Origin: Climacteris rufus
Taxonomy: Eukaryota; Chordata; Aves; Passeriformes; Climacteridae
NCBI GenBank assembly: GCA_013398175.1
Contig: VZRZ01002437.1
Location: 556,676-620,675, forward strand
Length of the DNA: 64,000 bases
Direction: 5' to 3'
Each line of letters starts with the position of its first letter. The first letter of the stretch is position 1. The notes beneath the pieces were generated by a model that was not told where the DNA came from, ran no database searches, and worked only from the letters and a program-made list of their open reading frames with translations. Position numbers and translations under genes: made by a program. Below, piece after piece: positions 1 through 13,690 of the stretch.

Positions 1-510
1 GTGATCTTTTTGCAGAAATCTCCACATCCTCTCTGATTCTAACATAGGGAGGGTAGAATATGCCTCTAAACAACTTCCAATCCATGATTTTTACATTTCT
101 TTTAAACAAAAATATGAAATTAAGAATTTTTAAAATAGTGATACAAGTAAAATTAAATCTTCCTTCTTGCTTGAATTCATGGTATCTTTTAAACATTAAG
201 AAATTATGGGTACTCAAAAAACATTAATCCTGTTTCTGTATCATCCCTATCTTGCCAGTATTGACAGACCATTAAGTTAAAGGCCTGTGGCTGCTTCTTG
301 TATCATTTTGTTAAAGATTTATAAAAATGTGTAAGCATGCTGATGGAAAAAAAGTCATATAGTTTACATAAGAAAATGCTGATAAATTAATATTGAGCTA
401 CTTAGGTAATATATGGTAAAGTCTGTCCAATATGTGATGGATAAAGACTGAATAAAAATTAATTCACTTAGTAGTACATGGAGAAATAGAAGTGAGTAGA
501 GATTAACATC
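1..510. other. unannotated AT-rich sequence
   Basis: I see no gene, recognisable repeat or RNA here. The open frames are short and low-complexity. Confidence 0.6.
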
Positions 511-542
511 TCCTCCCCTCCCCTCCCCTCCCCCTTTTTTTT
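511..542. repeat. (CCCCT)n simple repeat plus T-run
   Basis: Four to five CCCCT-type units are followed by a run of T. Read on the minus strand this gives consecutive GGGG blocks separated by single A residues, which fits the general G-quadruplex pattern. It is an ordinary simple repeat and no function is claimed. Confidence 0.85.
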
Positions 543-3500
543 CCTGCAAATGGAAACACAAAATTTCTCGGCAGAGGACTACTTAAAATATTTGGGATAA
601 TAGGAGGAAAAAAACTTAGAATGTTCCTTTATTTTTAAAGAAACAAGTTGATAAGCCCAAATAAAAGTTCAGTGTTGGAAGAATTTGAGGACTTGGCAAT
701 AGAACATCAATAGTTTTGGTGGGAAAATAAAATCCTTAAAAGAAGCCTGCACTTGTAAGGGAAGATATAGTAATGCTGATTCAGTTTGCCTGATCCAAAT
801 TTCTTCATTTTTCCATCAAGTGGAGATGCTGCCTGGAACAGAAAGACCCAACTGAAACAGACTTTTAGCATCCTCATTCTATTACAGATATTTAATGGAG
901 TTTAACTTGAGTTTTGAATAGTTAAAAATCGATCAACTTGGAGTGCCTTGTAAATGCTTAGGGAATCAAAACAAAAGTCGTGCCTTTGCTGTGGTATTGC
1001 TCTGACAAGTGCACCAATACAAGGTTAGCAGGAGCTTTACTGCACTGCAGTGTTCACCTTTCTACTGACTAATCTTTATGCAAGGTTAGAAGCTCTGTGG
1101 TTTCAGATATGTGTGAGACTCAGAAGTGTAAATAATGTTGGTTTTTTTTGAGATGAGTTAGATGGCCTTGACCTAAGTAAAAAATACAGAAAACTCAAAG
1201 GTGTGATTTTTGCAATTTTTACAGATACTATCCCTGGGAATAAAGTCTGTGTGATCTCTGTGGAAATTCTCTACTTTCTTTCTGATGATGATAAGTAATC
1301 TTTTGCCATCAAAATGCTTTAACATATTATTCAAAGTGGAGATAGGATATGAATTCATGATTACAGGAATCAACAGTCACTTACAATACATGCATCATTA
1401 GTATTTGGCACTTGCAGATATTAAAAAGTCCTCCAAAACCCTTAATCCCGAATCACCTGAAGGCAAATGAAAAACTAGATGTATTTTAGTGAGCTTCTCT
1501 TGCCCCTCTACTACTCCACATTACAAATTGAAACCTTGTCCTGTTACATTTTAAAGCAGTTCTGTATTTGCTACAGCATGCTGGAAAATGTTTCTGTTAT
1601 GTTTTTTTTTTCTTAGAAGCTATTTACTAAGCCATTTTTGTCTGTTATTGCAATCAAAAATTGTAAGTATGATTTTTTTTCTGCATCAAAAATACTTGAG
1701 ATTTTTTCTTACATGCCTGCTGGGCTCTGGACATGAACTATCAGGATTATAAGAGTCTCTAATAGAGAACACAGAGAAACACAAAATCAAAAGAAAAAAT
1801 AGTAATACAAACATCAAAATCTTTGGTGATTCAGGCTGCAAAGAATTCTGGAAATAAAACCAGCTTTTACATTTTTCACAATTCAGTGCACCTAAACAAT
1901 TACAGTGTCTTTCTCCCTTCAGTGGCTGAGAGGAGCAAATTATAATTTTGGTGATATAAGTGAGTAGTTGATTCATGTGGATCAACAAATTATTTTCATT
2001 AAGGGTACTTTGTGGTAGGGACTATGTATTTTTGTATAAAACATGAGCAGATTTTTTAACTTTTACATAGAATCCATTTGTCCTAAACATCCTAAACTAA
2101 GCCATTTTACTTTGGCTGTAGACATTTCTTTCATTCAGCATTTCTTTTATTTTACAGCTTTAGGAGCATTCCAGATAAATGTTTCTGGAAGCATGAGGAA
2201 ACATAGTAAGAGAGATGTTTTATCACTCAAAATTTTGAATATTAATCTCCTAACTTTTTTTTTAGAATGAACTCATATACTTTGTTTGTTTCTCTCAACC
2301 TCCACTATAGAACAACTATGAGATTCAAAGCTTTTCCATACTTAAGCATGCCTTAAAGTAGCTTGATTGCTTGATGGAGAACATGGCAAAATAAACCAAA
2401 CTGGGTCCTGGAAATGCAGGGAGGTTGGCATGAATCCATCAGCTGCTGACAGATCAGGATTAGCTGACTGACTTTTAAAAGGGATTTGTTTTTCTAATCA
2501 CACCTATTTCTACTTTTCCGTTTATTTTCCTGGTAGATTACATTTCTGAGATGTTTTGATGTTTCAAAAGCATGGAAAATAAAATCTTTACTCCATATTT
2601 CATGTACTTTATTGTTGTATTTTACCACCTTGTAATTCAGAAAACTTTCTTTTTATGGAAAAGAGAGATTTTCTCCTCTTTCATTTTATTTTATTGCCTG
2701 ATTGCTTCTTAGGTTTGCCTGGATATTTAGCTGAATGTTGTCTAGTGGTGTTGGCTCCTTTGTGGCATCTAAAATCTCAATTGAGCTTTTGTGTTTTGAA
2801 TTGCTAATTATGAAAAGCAATTGTAGAAATACAAATAGACAAATAATTATCCTAAGCCTGGGAATAGTAGAAAGTTTTCATCTCTTGTATTTGATGTAAG
2901 TGAATTGTGTAAGCCTCTTCTATGTAATTTATATAGATACTCAGTTTTAAACATGGTGATTTCCTTTGCTGAACTAGCAAGCTTCCACATCCTGTAAGGA
3001 TCCAATATGTATGGAAAGCAGAAATATATAATTTTAAAAGCGGAGAGGAAATACATTGTTGAGGGCATATAAAGAAATAGAAATTAACTTACTCCAGGGA
3101 TAAATAAAAAACAACTAGATAATCTGAAGTTCTTTTTTTCTATATATTGGAGAAAGTTTTCATAAAAATTTTAGGAGACTTCACTGTCTTGTACTGAAAA
3201 TATTTTAAAAGAAGCAGGTGATTTGAGATACTGTAACAAGCAGTCAGTTTGATTTAAAAAAAACCAAACCTAAATAGTTATTTAATTTTCCTGAATAAGA
3301 AGTGCAGAAAAAATTTTTCTTCTACTGTGTTTTCCCCTTTACATCTTAGACATAATGGCATTTAAAGCCTCGTTATGTTTTTAAAGTGAAAAACATTGTC
3401 TTAAGATGTATGAGCATGACAGAACAATGCTGTATGATTTTCCTTTGAAGTTCTGAAAAAAAATTGTTCTCATCACATTGTGTGACAATTTCTTAAGAAG

Positions 3501-4720
3501 AAGATGGTGGTGGAGTGGAAACTCAGTGATTTTCTGTGTGAGTGGCAAGGGTTTCCTTTGATTTAAAAGACTGTGAAAGTACACTGTAATGTTCATATTG
3601 ATCTAGACAATATCTACAGCTGTCTTTATTACATTTTCTTATTTTGGCATAATTTATTTATGACTAAATTACCTAGTGGAGTCTCAAGAAGATTTAAAAG
3701 GGATTTTCTAGTTATTATAAATCCCCTACAAAAGCCAACCCAAAAACTTATTTTAATTGTTAAAAGTTTTATTAGTGTAAAAGGAAACTCAAAGGGCTAA
3801 AAAGAGTGGGCATGACAAATATATTTTGTAAACGACCTGTCTTAGCATAATACACAGTAAACAGTCAATTTACTTGGGAACACATTATCAAATTGCATGT
3901 TGTTCAAATGAAGTCTTATCACCACTAAATTATTTATACTTCAGTTTGAAAAGTAAATAAATGTTTGGTGACTCATACTTTCTTCTTTCCTCTGAAAAGG
4001 CAAATATGTCTAGCTATCAAAAGCTCTGTATCACTTATGAACTAGATTTCAGCCTGATTTGTTTTAAATTAAATTGTTTAATGTATTTTATACACAATAT
4101 TGAGACTCATGAAGGAACAGTTATTCATTGTTACATTGCAGAATTAAGTTTTATATTTAAAAAATAATGAAAAGTCATTTGGCCCAACAGTCTTCCCATT
4201 CACCTTTGTGGTAACTCTTTGAAGACAAAATAAAGCTGTAGACACTTGAGATATCATGATGGGTAGATGTCGCTATTCACACTTGACACTGTTTGGCCCT
4301 TCATGAGCAAATATCAAACTTTCCCTTCTGCAAAACCATCCACTAGTCCAGTGTGTTAAGGTGTTCTATCTGAGCAGCATTTCCATGAGGTTCTGGCACT
4401 TGCCAGGCTGTGTGTGTTTGATCACCATCAGACTCTGTTCTGTGATGTCAGGCACACCTGGGGCTGAAGTGGTTTCAGGAGCAGGTCTGCTCACACACAC
4501 AGTCTCAGTGCAATTGACTGCACGGGAGCTACGATAACAGTTGCTGCCTTATTTAACTGCTGTCTTACTTCAGAGGACAGTCTGATTTAGCAGTGATTTA
4601 CATTATCTTTACAGGAGTGTAAATGATTACTCAAGTTACAACACCACAGAGGATCAAGTGCTACTTCTTGAGAAGTCTATGTTGAAGAGATAAATACTTT
4701 TGATATACATTGTAGAATTT
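543..4720. other. unannotated sequence, no gene seen
   Basis: Unique-looking AT-rich sequence with short T-runs (for example near 1602). Roughly 4260-4520 is noticeably less AT-rich than its surroundings, but I cannot assign it. All frames are under about 100 codons and lack recognisable domains. Confidence 0.55.
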
Positions 4721-4751
4721 AATGCATTTAAATAATATATTTAAATGCATT
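4721..4751. repeat. perfect inverted repeat, 14-bp arms, 3-nt spacer
   Basis: The left arm AATGCATTTAAATA (4721-4734) is exactly complementary to the right arm TATTTAAATGCATT (4738-4751), with ATA between them. It contains two ATGCAT cores and two TTTAAA cores. Such AT-rich palindromes can extrude cruciforms or be paired homeodomain/POU sites. It may also be chance in AT-rich DNA. Confidence 0.9.
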
Positions 4752-5191
4752 TTTGGTGTACATGCTTTCTGGTTAGGGTTCTTCTAGAGTTGCTATTTTA
4801 TAAACAATCTTTTTTCACAGTTACACATGATAAAAATCTGCAACAAACAGGAGAAAAATATTCACACTGCAGTATCTTTTCAAAATATATGCTTTTTCCC
4901 TCATTACTTTAATTCCTGTTAATTAAAACTACTTCCTGGGTGGTCAATGATACAAGGTCACAAATTTCTTTAGGATATTTTACTCTATAGCTGAACACCC
5001 TAGTGTTTTATTGCTAATTTTCACATTTTCACTGCAATTCCTCATTGCTTAGGTGGGCTGTGAAATTATTTGCTACTCCTATGAAATAGGGATGCCATGG
5101 TCTGTTAAATGGAAGAACATTTTTCTGAACTTCAAGTTTTAAATGAAGTTTTTATGCTCTTTACTTTAAAGAGAGCCTTTTTTATACTTTG
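4752..5191. other. unannotated sequence
   Basis: AT-rich sequence with no gene, repeat or RNA that I can recognise. Confidence 0.5.
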
Positions 5192-5224
5192 ACACACACA
5201 CACACACACAAAAAAAAAAAAAAA
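5192..5224. repeat. (AC)n microsatellite followed by an A-run
   Basis: About nine AC dinucleotides (5192-5210) run directly into fourteen A residues (5211-5224). This compound simple repeat is likely length-polymorphic. Confidence 0.95.
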
Positions 5225-5729
5225 GAATGGATGTCATCATTTCACCACTTACGGAATTCTGCATTCTCTCTGGTGTTAACCTGATTAAGTAATGAAGGAG
5301 TCTAACCAGCTGTCTCAGAATGTACCTTCTAAAGGCTCAAAATAAACAAAAAAACCCAAAAACACGGAAGTCCAATAAGGTAAACTGCAAAGTTTCTTGT
5401 TTTAGAGTTTGCACCACTGTCTGCAGGCCAACAATTTTTTGCAAAGATTGGCTTTTTAAAATTCTGGTAAAGCTACCAAGCTCGGTGTTGGTGCTTAGTC
5501 TGTGTTTTTTTGCTTTGAAGGGCTGTGGAACTAGTTTTGTGAGGTGGTTTAAATCAAAACTTATTAAAGACAAAGGGGACATTGTAAAAGGAAAGCAAAG
5601 ACAATAAAAGCAAGGAAAAAGAAACCTAACCAATACATTACAAAGTTGACCTTGCATTAGTTTCCCTCTGGCGAAGAGGAGATATTATTTTGCTAGCAGC
5701 TGCTTGCCTCTGATTAGCCTGGATGGGAA

Positions 5730-6000
5730 TTATCTCACACAAATCAGTTGTCTAAGAATTGTTAAGTTGTAAACTGGACATTTAGCTCCTCCCGTGGTCA
5801 GTGGAGGAAACTAACACCAAGTAATTAATACCCTTCAAAGAGAGGTGCCTGAGAGCATTGGGAATTGTCTGGAAGAAGTCTTTGGACTGGATAAAAAGGG
5901 AGCCTATGTAAGTACGTTATACTTAGACGACTAATTTTAAATGGGTAAGGCTGAAATGTCTTGTTAGCAATTAGCCTTAATACGTCCCTTGCTGCATATA
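5730..6000. other. candidate conserved non-coding block
   Basis: Composition is more balanced than the flanks and there is no repeat signature. It carries homeodomain-type cores (GTAATTAATA at 5821-5830 and an AATTAG core near 5969) and isolated CpGs near 5793, 5911, 5929 and 5983. This resembles vertebrate developmental enhancers. That reading is inference from composition and motifs only. Confidence 0.22.
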
Positions 6001-6225
6001 CAGTTTTTCATACTTAAGGTATTTATCAAGTGCTCTGTATTAGAACTCAGGATCATTTCCCAATTTGGTTACAGGAATAATTCAGAAAAATATTGAAGTA
6101 TACCTAGAGGAGGGGCCATGCAGTATTTTTCCTTTCTTTTCTAAAGTATCTGTAGAAAGTTTGCCACCTTATCTTGTGTTTAGTGTTTTAAAGGAAATTT
6201 TGTTTTCTCCTTTGTTCCTTATCAC

Positions 6226-6363
6226 TGTGTTTGGGGGATTGTTTTTTGGGTTTTCTTAGGTTGTTGGATTTTTGTGTTTTTTTTTTTTTTTTTTTTTTGT
6301 TGTTGTTTGGTTTGGTTTTGTTTGGTTTGGCTTTTTGTTTGTTTGTTTTTTGTTGTTGTTTCT
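6226..6363. repeat. T-rich / (TTTGG,TTTG)n low-complexity tract
   Basis: A 22-base T-run (6277-6298) is embedded in GTT, TTTGG and TTTG units. The overlapping 85-codon open frame (6231-6488) is mostly F, L, V and C and is an artefact of this tract. Confidence 0.9.
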
Positions 6364-6365
6364 TT

Positions 6366-7047
6366 TATCTTTACCTAGTGTTCTTGGAAATCCTATTCTT
6401 ACATTGGGATATCTGTTTTCTGATTGATTTGGTCACAAAAGCATTCAGATCTTTGATATCACTTTCCAATTTTTTTAAGTATAAGTAATGCATTCAAGAG
6501 CCTTTACCACATAGATTTTGAATACTGACATTTACCACTATAGAAAGTATTCATAATTTTTGCTAAGGAAAAGTTGAAGAAACACAGGTTTGAAGATGAA
6601 GGAAAGCTTGAAACACAAACTCCACAGGTATTATGGTGTTACATACTGTTTGTTAATTTAGAGCAATACAAGGTTGTGCTGCATTTTGTTTGTAGTATTA
6701 AGATGAGTGTTACAGTTGGTAGAAAGAGACAGCTTTTGGGTACACAGGTCCCTTCTTGATCCTGTTATGTGCAGTACCAATGAAGCTATTGTGAAAGCAA
6801 TCGACTCAAAGTACAATACTTAAACCTTCTGGAGTTCATTTTGTATTCAATTACCCATGTTCATACAGTTTTAGGTGTGTTTTAATGCTAAATATAAATA
6901 AAAAACTTTTCCAGGCTAAACTTATTCTGCAAATTTGGAGCTTAGAACACAATGAAAGGCATTGCCATGGGGGTAAGTCATGCCTTGTTTTAGAAGATTA
7001 GCAATAGTATCATATGAGTGATACATCTACATTTAATTTCAGTGCTC
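6366..7047. other. mostly unannotated; holds one small exon-like segment
   Basis: No repeat is recognised. Positions 6568-6627 form a 60-nt purine-rich open segment bounded by AG and GT; it is described under findings and is not called as a gene. Confidence 0.5.
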
Positions 7048-7771
7048 TGGTGGGATTGCCTTGCCTAGGGGACAATTTCCCACCCAGGCACTCAGTCACT
7101 ACGCCTTCTCTGTGGGAGTGGGTGAGAAAATCGTCTGAGAATGCTGGTAGGCTGAGATAAAGACAGGGCATTTTCTTACCAGTTACTGACTTGGTGCATA
7201 TTAAATATCTTGAAAATTAAAACATATTCAGGTAGTAAGAAACAAAACCAAGTATTAAACTAACAAATTTCTTCCCCATGTCCAACTTCACTCTTGGCTC
7301 CTCTACCTTCCCTACCACCACCCCACAAGCAGCACAGGAGAATGGGGAACTGGGGGTTGTGGTCAGTCCCTAACAGCTCCTCTCTGCCACTTCTTCCTCT
7401 TCACAGTTCTCCTCTCCTCCAGCAAGGATCCTTCTCATGGGCTGCATTCCTTTAGGATAAACCTGTTGCTGTGCAGGCATTTCTGCTGGCTGCAGGAGAG
7501 TGTCTACTCTATTGCCTATATAAACTCCTCCCCTTCCTTCTTTTCTCACCTTGATATTCATACAATTTTCACAGTCATTCCCTCCCTCAATACTCTATTG
7601 TCCAGTATTTTGCTCTTTTATTAATATATTTCCACCAGGCACCACCAGCTTGGCTGATGGATTCGGCTGTGTCTTGTGGTGGTTACATTTGGATGCAGCT
7701 GAAACTGGATTTGTTTGGAATGAGACAGCACACCACTACCAAAACATTGCAATTTGGACCCAACTGCCCAT
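7048..7771 (-). mobile_element. avian endogenous retrovirus LTR (solo, diverged)
   Basis: Read on the minus strand this matches a widespread avian LTR that I recognise segment by segment. The start contains a TTTTGGTAG block (near 7738). A CCATCAGCCAAG segment is followed by GGTGGTGCCT (7640-7665). An AT-rich TATA-like region lies at 7611-7631. A CTGCAGCC / CAGCCCATGAGAAGGA block (7430-7500) comes next, then GGGACTGACCACA and a terminal part ending near TCCCACCA (7048). The length of about 720 bp is near full size, and no internal retroviral genes flank it, so it is probably a solo LTR. Class III (ERVL) is my guess; I cannot give the exact family name. Boundaries are good to about 10 bp and no target-site duplication was confirmed. 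The 63-codon minus frame at 7370-7561 lies wholly inside and is not a gene. Confidence 0.8.
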
Positions 7772-10700
7772 AGAAAAAGGTAATGCCATACATAAGTAGC
7801 TTAAGTATTGAGAAAGTTCTGAGTGAAGATTTCCATGAGACCTCCTTGGAGTAGCTAATAAACCCGTCCTGGCATGAAGAAAGATGTGAAGGTGAGGTTG
7901 AAACAAAGACAGTGTACATTTCCCAGTGCCTTTGGAGTATGAATTGAGAATTCGGTCCTGTTGAATTCTCAGGCTAGCAAATTACTGCTTAATCAAGAGA
8001 TGTAAATTTAAGACAGAGAGAAGGCAGGTTTTGCAATCATATGTGGGGCTTTTTTTCTGGTTTAGATAGTTATCTGTGTGTATGCAAAGAATGAAAGTCT
8101 CTGATCCCTGTAAGTAATTTTTCACTCCATTGCTGGAAGAAATGTTGAAGTAATTGCAGTTTCAGTAATAGTCAATGAGTATTTGTAATTGCAAGTTTTG
8201 TGACTACTACGTAGAACCATATATTAACCAATATGTAGAACAATATGTTTTTAAGAAATTATAGAGTCCTGCATTGTCTTTAAAATCTCTGTAAAAATAG
8301 CCACAAGGAATATATCCACCCCTGCTGACCCCACTGCCCCACCAAAATAAAAGATTTTAAAAAACCCCAGTAGTACTATGACAATATAAAAAAGGATAAT
8401 GGCATAATTTCCATTCATTAACCTGCCTGGCTTTGACAATTGTAGTCCTCTTAGCTGTTATCTTTTACAGAAATAAATTTTCAGTTTGCACATTTCATAA
8501 GATTGTGTTACTATGTTGCATTATAATATTTTTCCTTTTTCCTACACTTCACTAAAAAGTGTAAAAAAAAATCCAAAATGGATTGATTATGAATCTCACA
8601 GTCAAAGGAGAAGCCTCTCTCTGTTATGTTTCAAAGACAAAAGAAAATACATGTCCTTGGCCTTGCCTGTCCTTTGAAAGGAAGGCTAGCCTAATCATAT
8701 ATATTGAAGGTGAGTGACTTGTACACAGCTGACATTTATAACAGCATGTCTTGAAAGCACTCTTGAAAGCCTTTTCCACAGTGACTTGATCAAGATTATG
8801 ATGAAAGTAATAACATGATTAGACCTGGAATTAACTCCAAAGTGATCTCATCTTAGAAATGCTTTAATTGTGGATGGTATAGGAAACCTTCATTTAAATC
8901 TTAAAATATCTCCATGTTGCAAGACTATGTAATTAAGGCAATGACCAAGCATAGTCCTTGTAAAGCATAAATTGCATTTATTTGCAAACTATTCTCCAAG
9001 TTTTGTGGACTGTTTTCTTCATCCTTTGTGCAAGTTATTTCAGATGGACAACCAGATGAATGAAAAAACAATAGAGTGAGACATGGAAAAACAATCAAGC
9101 TATTTCCCTTTTCCTAGCTAATCTTTCTAAAATCATGCTTGATCTTCAGAAAAAAAATGAAAAGTGTTCTCTTCCATTAATACTGAGGAAATATTTTCCT
9201 TGATATACAAGAAGTAGCTTTAGATTTAAATAACATTGTGCATAGAAGAATTCTCTGTGGAAGCTTTTAATTCTTCTTGAAAGTAACTAGTATATTATCT
9301 TCTGAATAAGTATAATGGCTAAGTAAGTAATCCATACACATGCACAGTGTTTTAAGAAGGTGTAAGCTAGTCCACTTGCAAAACAGAAAGAGGACACTTG
9401 GGAACGAAATTCATGTCACTTAATATGAGGCACTTAACTGAGACAGGTGAAACACAAATGCAGGTGTGCTGAGTTCCAGTGGCTGGAGTCTAACAGAGAT
9501 CTGAATTGACTTACCGAGATACCTATCTGTCATTACTGGTTTTTCAGGAACACTGGCCATTTTTAAAGGCTCCACTTAGATGTTTTCTGTTCCAGTGTCT
9601 TTTGCCTTTTGCTAACAGTGAGAGGAATAAGATGAACAATGATTTTCTTTCCCCCTAATCATGTGATATTGTCAATGTAAAAACAAAGCTAACAATAACT
9701 GTGTTTGAGTTATCTCAAGGAAGCAAGCCTGAGAGCTGTGTCTCTAAAACCACTTTAGTTAAAGGTTAATGCTCATTAGTGTGGAGTCAACAGCATTCTG
9801 ATAAACCTCATAATTTAAACTAAATGACAGAAAAAGAGCTAGTAGTACACTAGTGAGCGTTACAATAAAACATGATGCATTGCATTTATAAAAATAAAAA
9901 CAACCGTTTTTAAAAATCTGGATAATGCTCACATTTGATATATTACAAACGGACAATCTGCATTTTTTTCTTGCAGTCTCATATGTAACATTTCTATTGC
10001 TAAAATGATGTCATAAACAAGATTTCATTGCTTAAAATCAAAATATGAGACCTGGGTGTATAAAGGTCAGGAAATGCATAGGTTGGCTCACAACAGCCTG
10101 CCAAAGGGTGGTGGATTTAGAAAAAGGCAAGAGGAGACAGCCTGTGGTACACTTTCTCCATTCTGTAGGAATTCATGACTGACTTGCCAAGTGCAGGCTA
10201 TTTGGCAGATCTGCTCCAGCAGTGATTTAAAGCAAGACAGGAACTAACCTCAGGAAGAATGAAGCAATTGTTCTGTACACCAAAAGAGGTATTAATTTAA
10301 ACTAAGGATGAGCAGAATCCAACATTTTTCTAATCTTCTTGCCAGCCTTTTTCCAGGCAGTTATTGGGATCTGAACCCCAGATCAAAAACAGCTTTTACA
10401 TTGAAGCAAGTCAGCATTAATCTAGCTAATCAGCATAACAACATTTTCTTTAATACTTCACTAAAAATCTAAAATCATACCATTTGCTTTTGGAGGAAAA
10501 ATACTGAATAGGGAAGGAAAATAAGCAAGACTCTCAGAAAGGACCAGAAAAGCCTGAAGTTAAAATTAGTTTTGGGTTTTCATTTAGAACAGCTCAAGTT
10601 TCATTCTTGCTTTAATATTTCAGAACTATAATTGCTTAAACAATAAAATTCCAGTTCTTAAGTGAGATTTTTTTTTTTTTATCATGGCTCCTGTTCTGTA

Positions 10701-13324
10701 ACCCATGAAGGAGATTCTAATGAAAAAAAATAGTTGTTTCATGAGCTGGAAAGGGATCATGAAAAGTGGGAGCTATGAAACAGATATAAAGATATAACAA
10801 AGCTGTTGCTTTGGTAGTTTGGATCACTCTCACACTCTAGCTGTTCATGAGCAGAAGTTAAGTGCCTATTTCAACTCCTGAAATAATCAATAACTACAAA
10901 TATTGCAGTCAGCTTTCTGTAATAACTTTAAACATTTCAATCCAGAAGGACATATAAGAGAACTCTAAAGATTTTTAAATACATTGAAGGCAAAACAGAA
11001 GAATTGATCATGGTTTTCATTATTTGTGTGGCCAGGTTTCTATAATTGCTGACAGTAGAAGGGACTTGTATGCTTCATTTGAACAGTACATTTATTTGAA
11101 ATAATTTTTTTAATATCACAGTATTATGTTTGGATTAATCCTTGAGGTCTCTGGATGTCTTTTCTCTTGAAAGGCCCAAGAATTTGAAAATTTTCCATGG
11201 AATTCTATTTAGCTTTTAGGGAACTCCCCCAAACTATTAATGTATTTTTATGGTTCAGCTCATTTAAATTCTGTCACCACGTATGCTGTGTCAAGGACTA
11301 TGAATTCTTACTTTAGATACTTAATCTCACATTTTTACTCGTTGTTTAAATGAATATTTTAGAGCTGAAAGCATGTGAAGACCTACTTTCTCTTCAGACA
11401 GCAGCATGCCAATTATCATCTGGCTTCCCTATTTTAATGTATGATAACCCACAGTGGTACACAATAGAACTCTAATTCAAGACTGAGTGTGATCTTTAAT
11501 TATGTTTTTTCCCCTATAAGACCTGTAAAGAACAGTATAAGTGTTAAGGACTGAAGAGGCCTGGTGGGAGATTTTGAGGAGTGGGAAGCATTGAAATGTC
11601 AGTGTATGACAAGTATTTTGGTGCTGTGTTCCTTCAAAGATGAGGATTAGCCGTGCTTTCAGTTGGTTTTCATTTCCTCATTGTTGTAGCGGAACTATAA
11701 TTGGTTTCTGTGGGCCTAGTACTGCGTCCTCTCTTTTGCAGCAACACTGCCTTGCTCATGTAAAGGTGATGTACCTGTTAATATAAAAGGAAATGTAAAC
11801 GCAGTCCAAAAGCCTTTTTGGTAAGTACTTCCAATAAGGAAAACCAAATGGCATATGTCATTCTTTGTATATATATATATCTTATAAATACATCAAAAGT
11901 ATTTCTTCGTATAGCTTAGTATATTTCACAGCAACAGCAATTGACAAGCAACCACTGTTTTTGTATAGTAAAACTGTACATAAACTTAAGTAGTTCTGGG
12001 TGGTGTAAGTGAGCACTCCTGTGATTGAAATAATTTTAAGTGGATCACCTAAAATCACTGACTCAATGTAGCATTTTGTGAATTTGGAGATACTACTTTT
12101 CTTTTTTTTTTAAAGTATTTTTATGGTGTTTTAGTCTCTGGAAATGACATCCAAAACACATTTTCTCTGATGTCAAGACATTCCATTTTCATGGGTACAT
12201 GAGAGTATATGTGTGTGCATGCATGCATTAATATTTTTAGACATTTGTATTTATAGTGTTGTATATGAATTAATTTTTAATTCAGTCAGTGGAAAAAAAA
12301 TAGAGATTACATAATCATTTGTATAATGCTCAAACCCCAAAATGATATGTTTTCCTTCAAAACAAAACTCATTTGGTTGACTGGGGAATTTAAGCACTTA
12401 GAGTGCCACTATTTAATCAGTATAGGCTTTTTTTAAAAAAATAACATTAAAAATTTGGCATTTGTTTAATACAGGATAATGTATGGTAAATCAGAGTAAT
12501 CAGACATTTGCAAAATCTAAGTGTATTACACACATCACCTCCTGCTGCCACTTATTTTGTATGTTCTAATGTTTTGTTAAAAGCTGTTAATTTCTTGCAC
12601 TAGTCTTGCGAGATTGTTCCAGAAACAAATCAATGTCAGTGACTCATTTCTAGGTATTATTTTTATTCTGTAGTATTTACCTGTTATTTCTACTTACTAC
12701 ACCATGTTGCATTTCCATAACAATTTCTCCAGTCTTTTCACTTAAGTGGTTTTAAGTTCTATGTATGGCTATACGCACCTCTCCTACTGTCATGCCTGTT
12801 GCTGTTCTCTGAACTTCCTTTCAAGCAAAAGGTGATGATGATGTAATTGAGTTCCAGTTCCAGTAAACCATAGAAAAGAAAAGATTCTGTGTATTCCTTG
12901 TATTCTATGCTGCTTTCGTTATTGGAGTCTAAGCTTGCGTTGGAAAAGACATAGTCAATTTGCCTTGGTTGCAAAGTATTTTTCAACATCAGAACTAAAA
13001 TAGTTTTTTAGCTTCCATTAAATTGCAGTGTTTAGAATTATTTTACTTCAGCTGTAGTTATCAAATGGAACTTGATGTCCATAGTTTTAACTTTCCTGAT
13101 TATAATTTTCTTGTCTGTTACATTAGAGTAATCTGTGATTTTGGTTACCTGCTTACAAGAATGGTGCAACTTGTTTTAGATCCCTAGTCTGCTTGAAACA
13201 TAATATATTGAGCTATTATTACTCAAAATTTCCTTTTCTTGGACTATAACGTTGTTAACTCAAATGACACCAAAATATGTTTATCTTCTGAATATAATTG
13301 TTTTCATGTGTTTCCTCACAGGAC
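7772..13324. other. unannotated 5.5-kb stretch
   Basis: No gene or mobile element was recognised. It contains a short (TA)n run (11868-11880) and T-runs near 10668 and 12100. Open frames are short and rich in L, F, I and C, as expected by chance. Confidence 0.55.
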
Positions 13325-13690
13325 CTTTCCCTGTGCCACCTTCTGGTTTCTTGTCTCTGATTTAGCATTCCAGCAGCTCTCACATCCTAAGAGGTATTAA
13401 TAAGGGCCACCTGCCTCTGTGACTCATTTAAAATGTCTCTGCACAGTATAAGACAAGAGATAATAAATATGTCCAGGCCGTGGGGGATCAGAAAAGAGCC
13501 AGAGACAGTATTGGTCAGCATAATGGACAGTAGTCTCAGCATGAGGGCAACCTAACTTTATGCTCCATTATTCCTCTGTGTAAATGCTCAGCAAATGTCA
13601 CAATCCCATAAGCAGTTTGTGGCAGGTACCACATGCTGCTGTAGGTCTGCACATAACCGCTGCAGAGTTAGTTTTTAACCAATAATGCTT
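13325..13690. other. candidate conserved non-coding block
   Basis: About 360 bp of balanced composition lie between AT-rich flanks. It holds a GGTATTAATAAGGG segment near 13392, an E-box-like CACCTG at 13409, a TGACTCA AP-1-type core near 13421, and CpGs near 13478 and 13657. There is no open frame of interest and no repeat signature. Enhancer-like function is inference. Confidence 0.22.

Noticed and set aside
7551..7919. Plus and minus frames of 78-82 codons
   Set aside because: They overlap the LTR at 7048-7771 and its flank; no recognisable product.
12200..12235. Alternating GTGTGCATGCATGCAT tract as a Z-DNA or palindromic element
   Set aside because: Very short and of a kind that is common in AT-rich vertebrate DNA.
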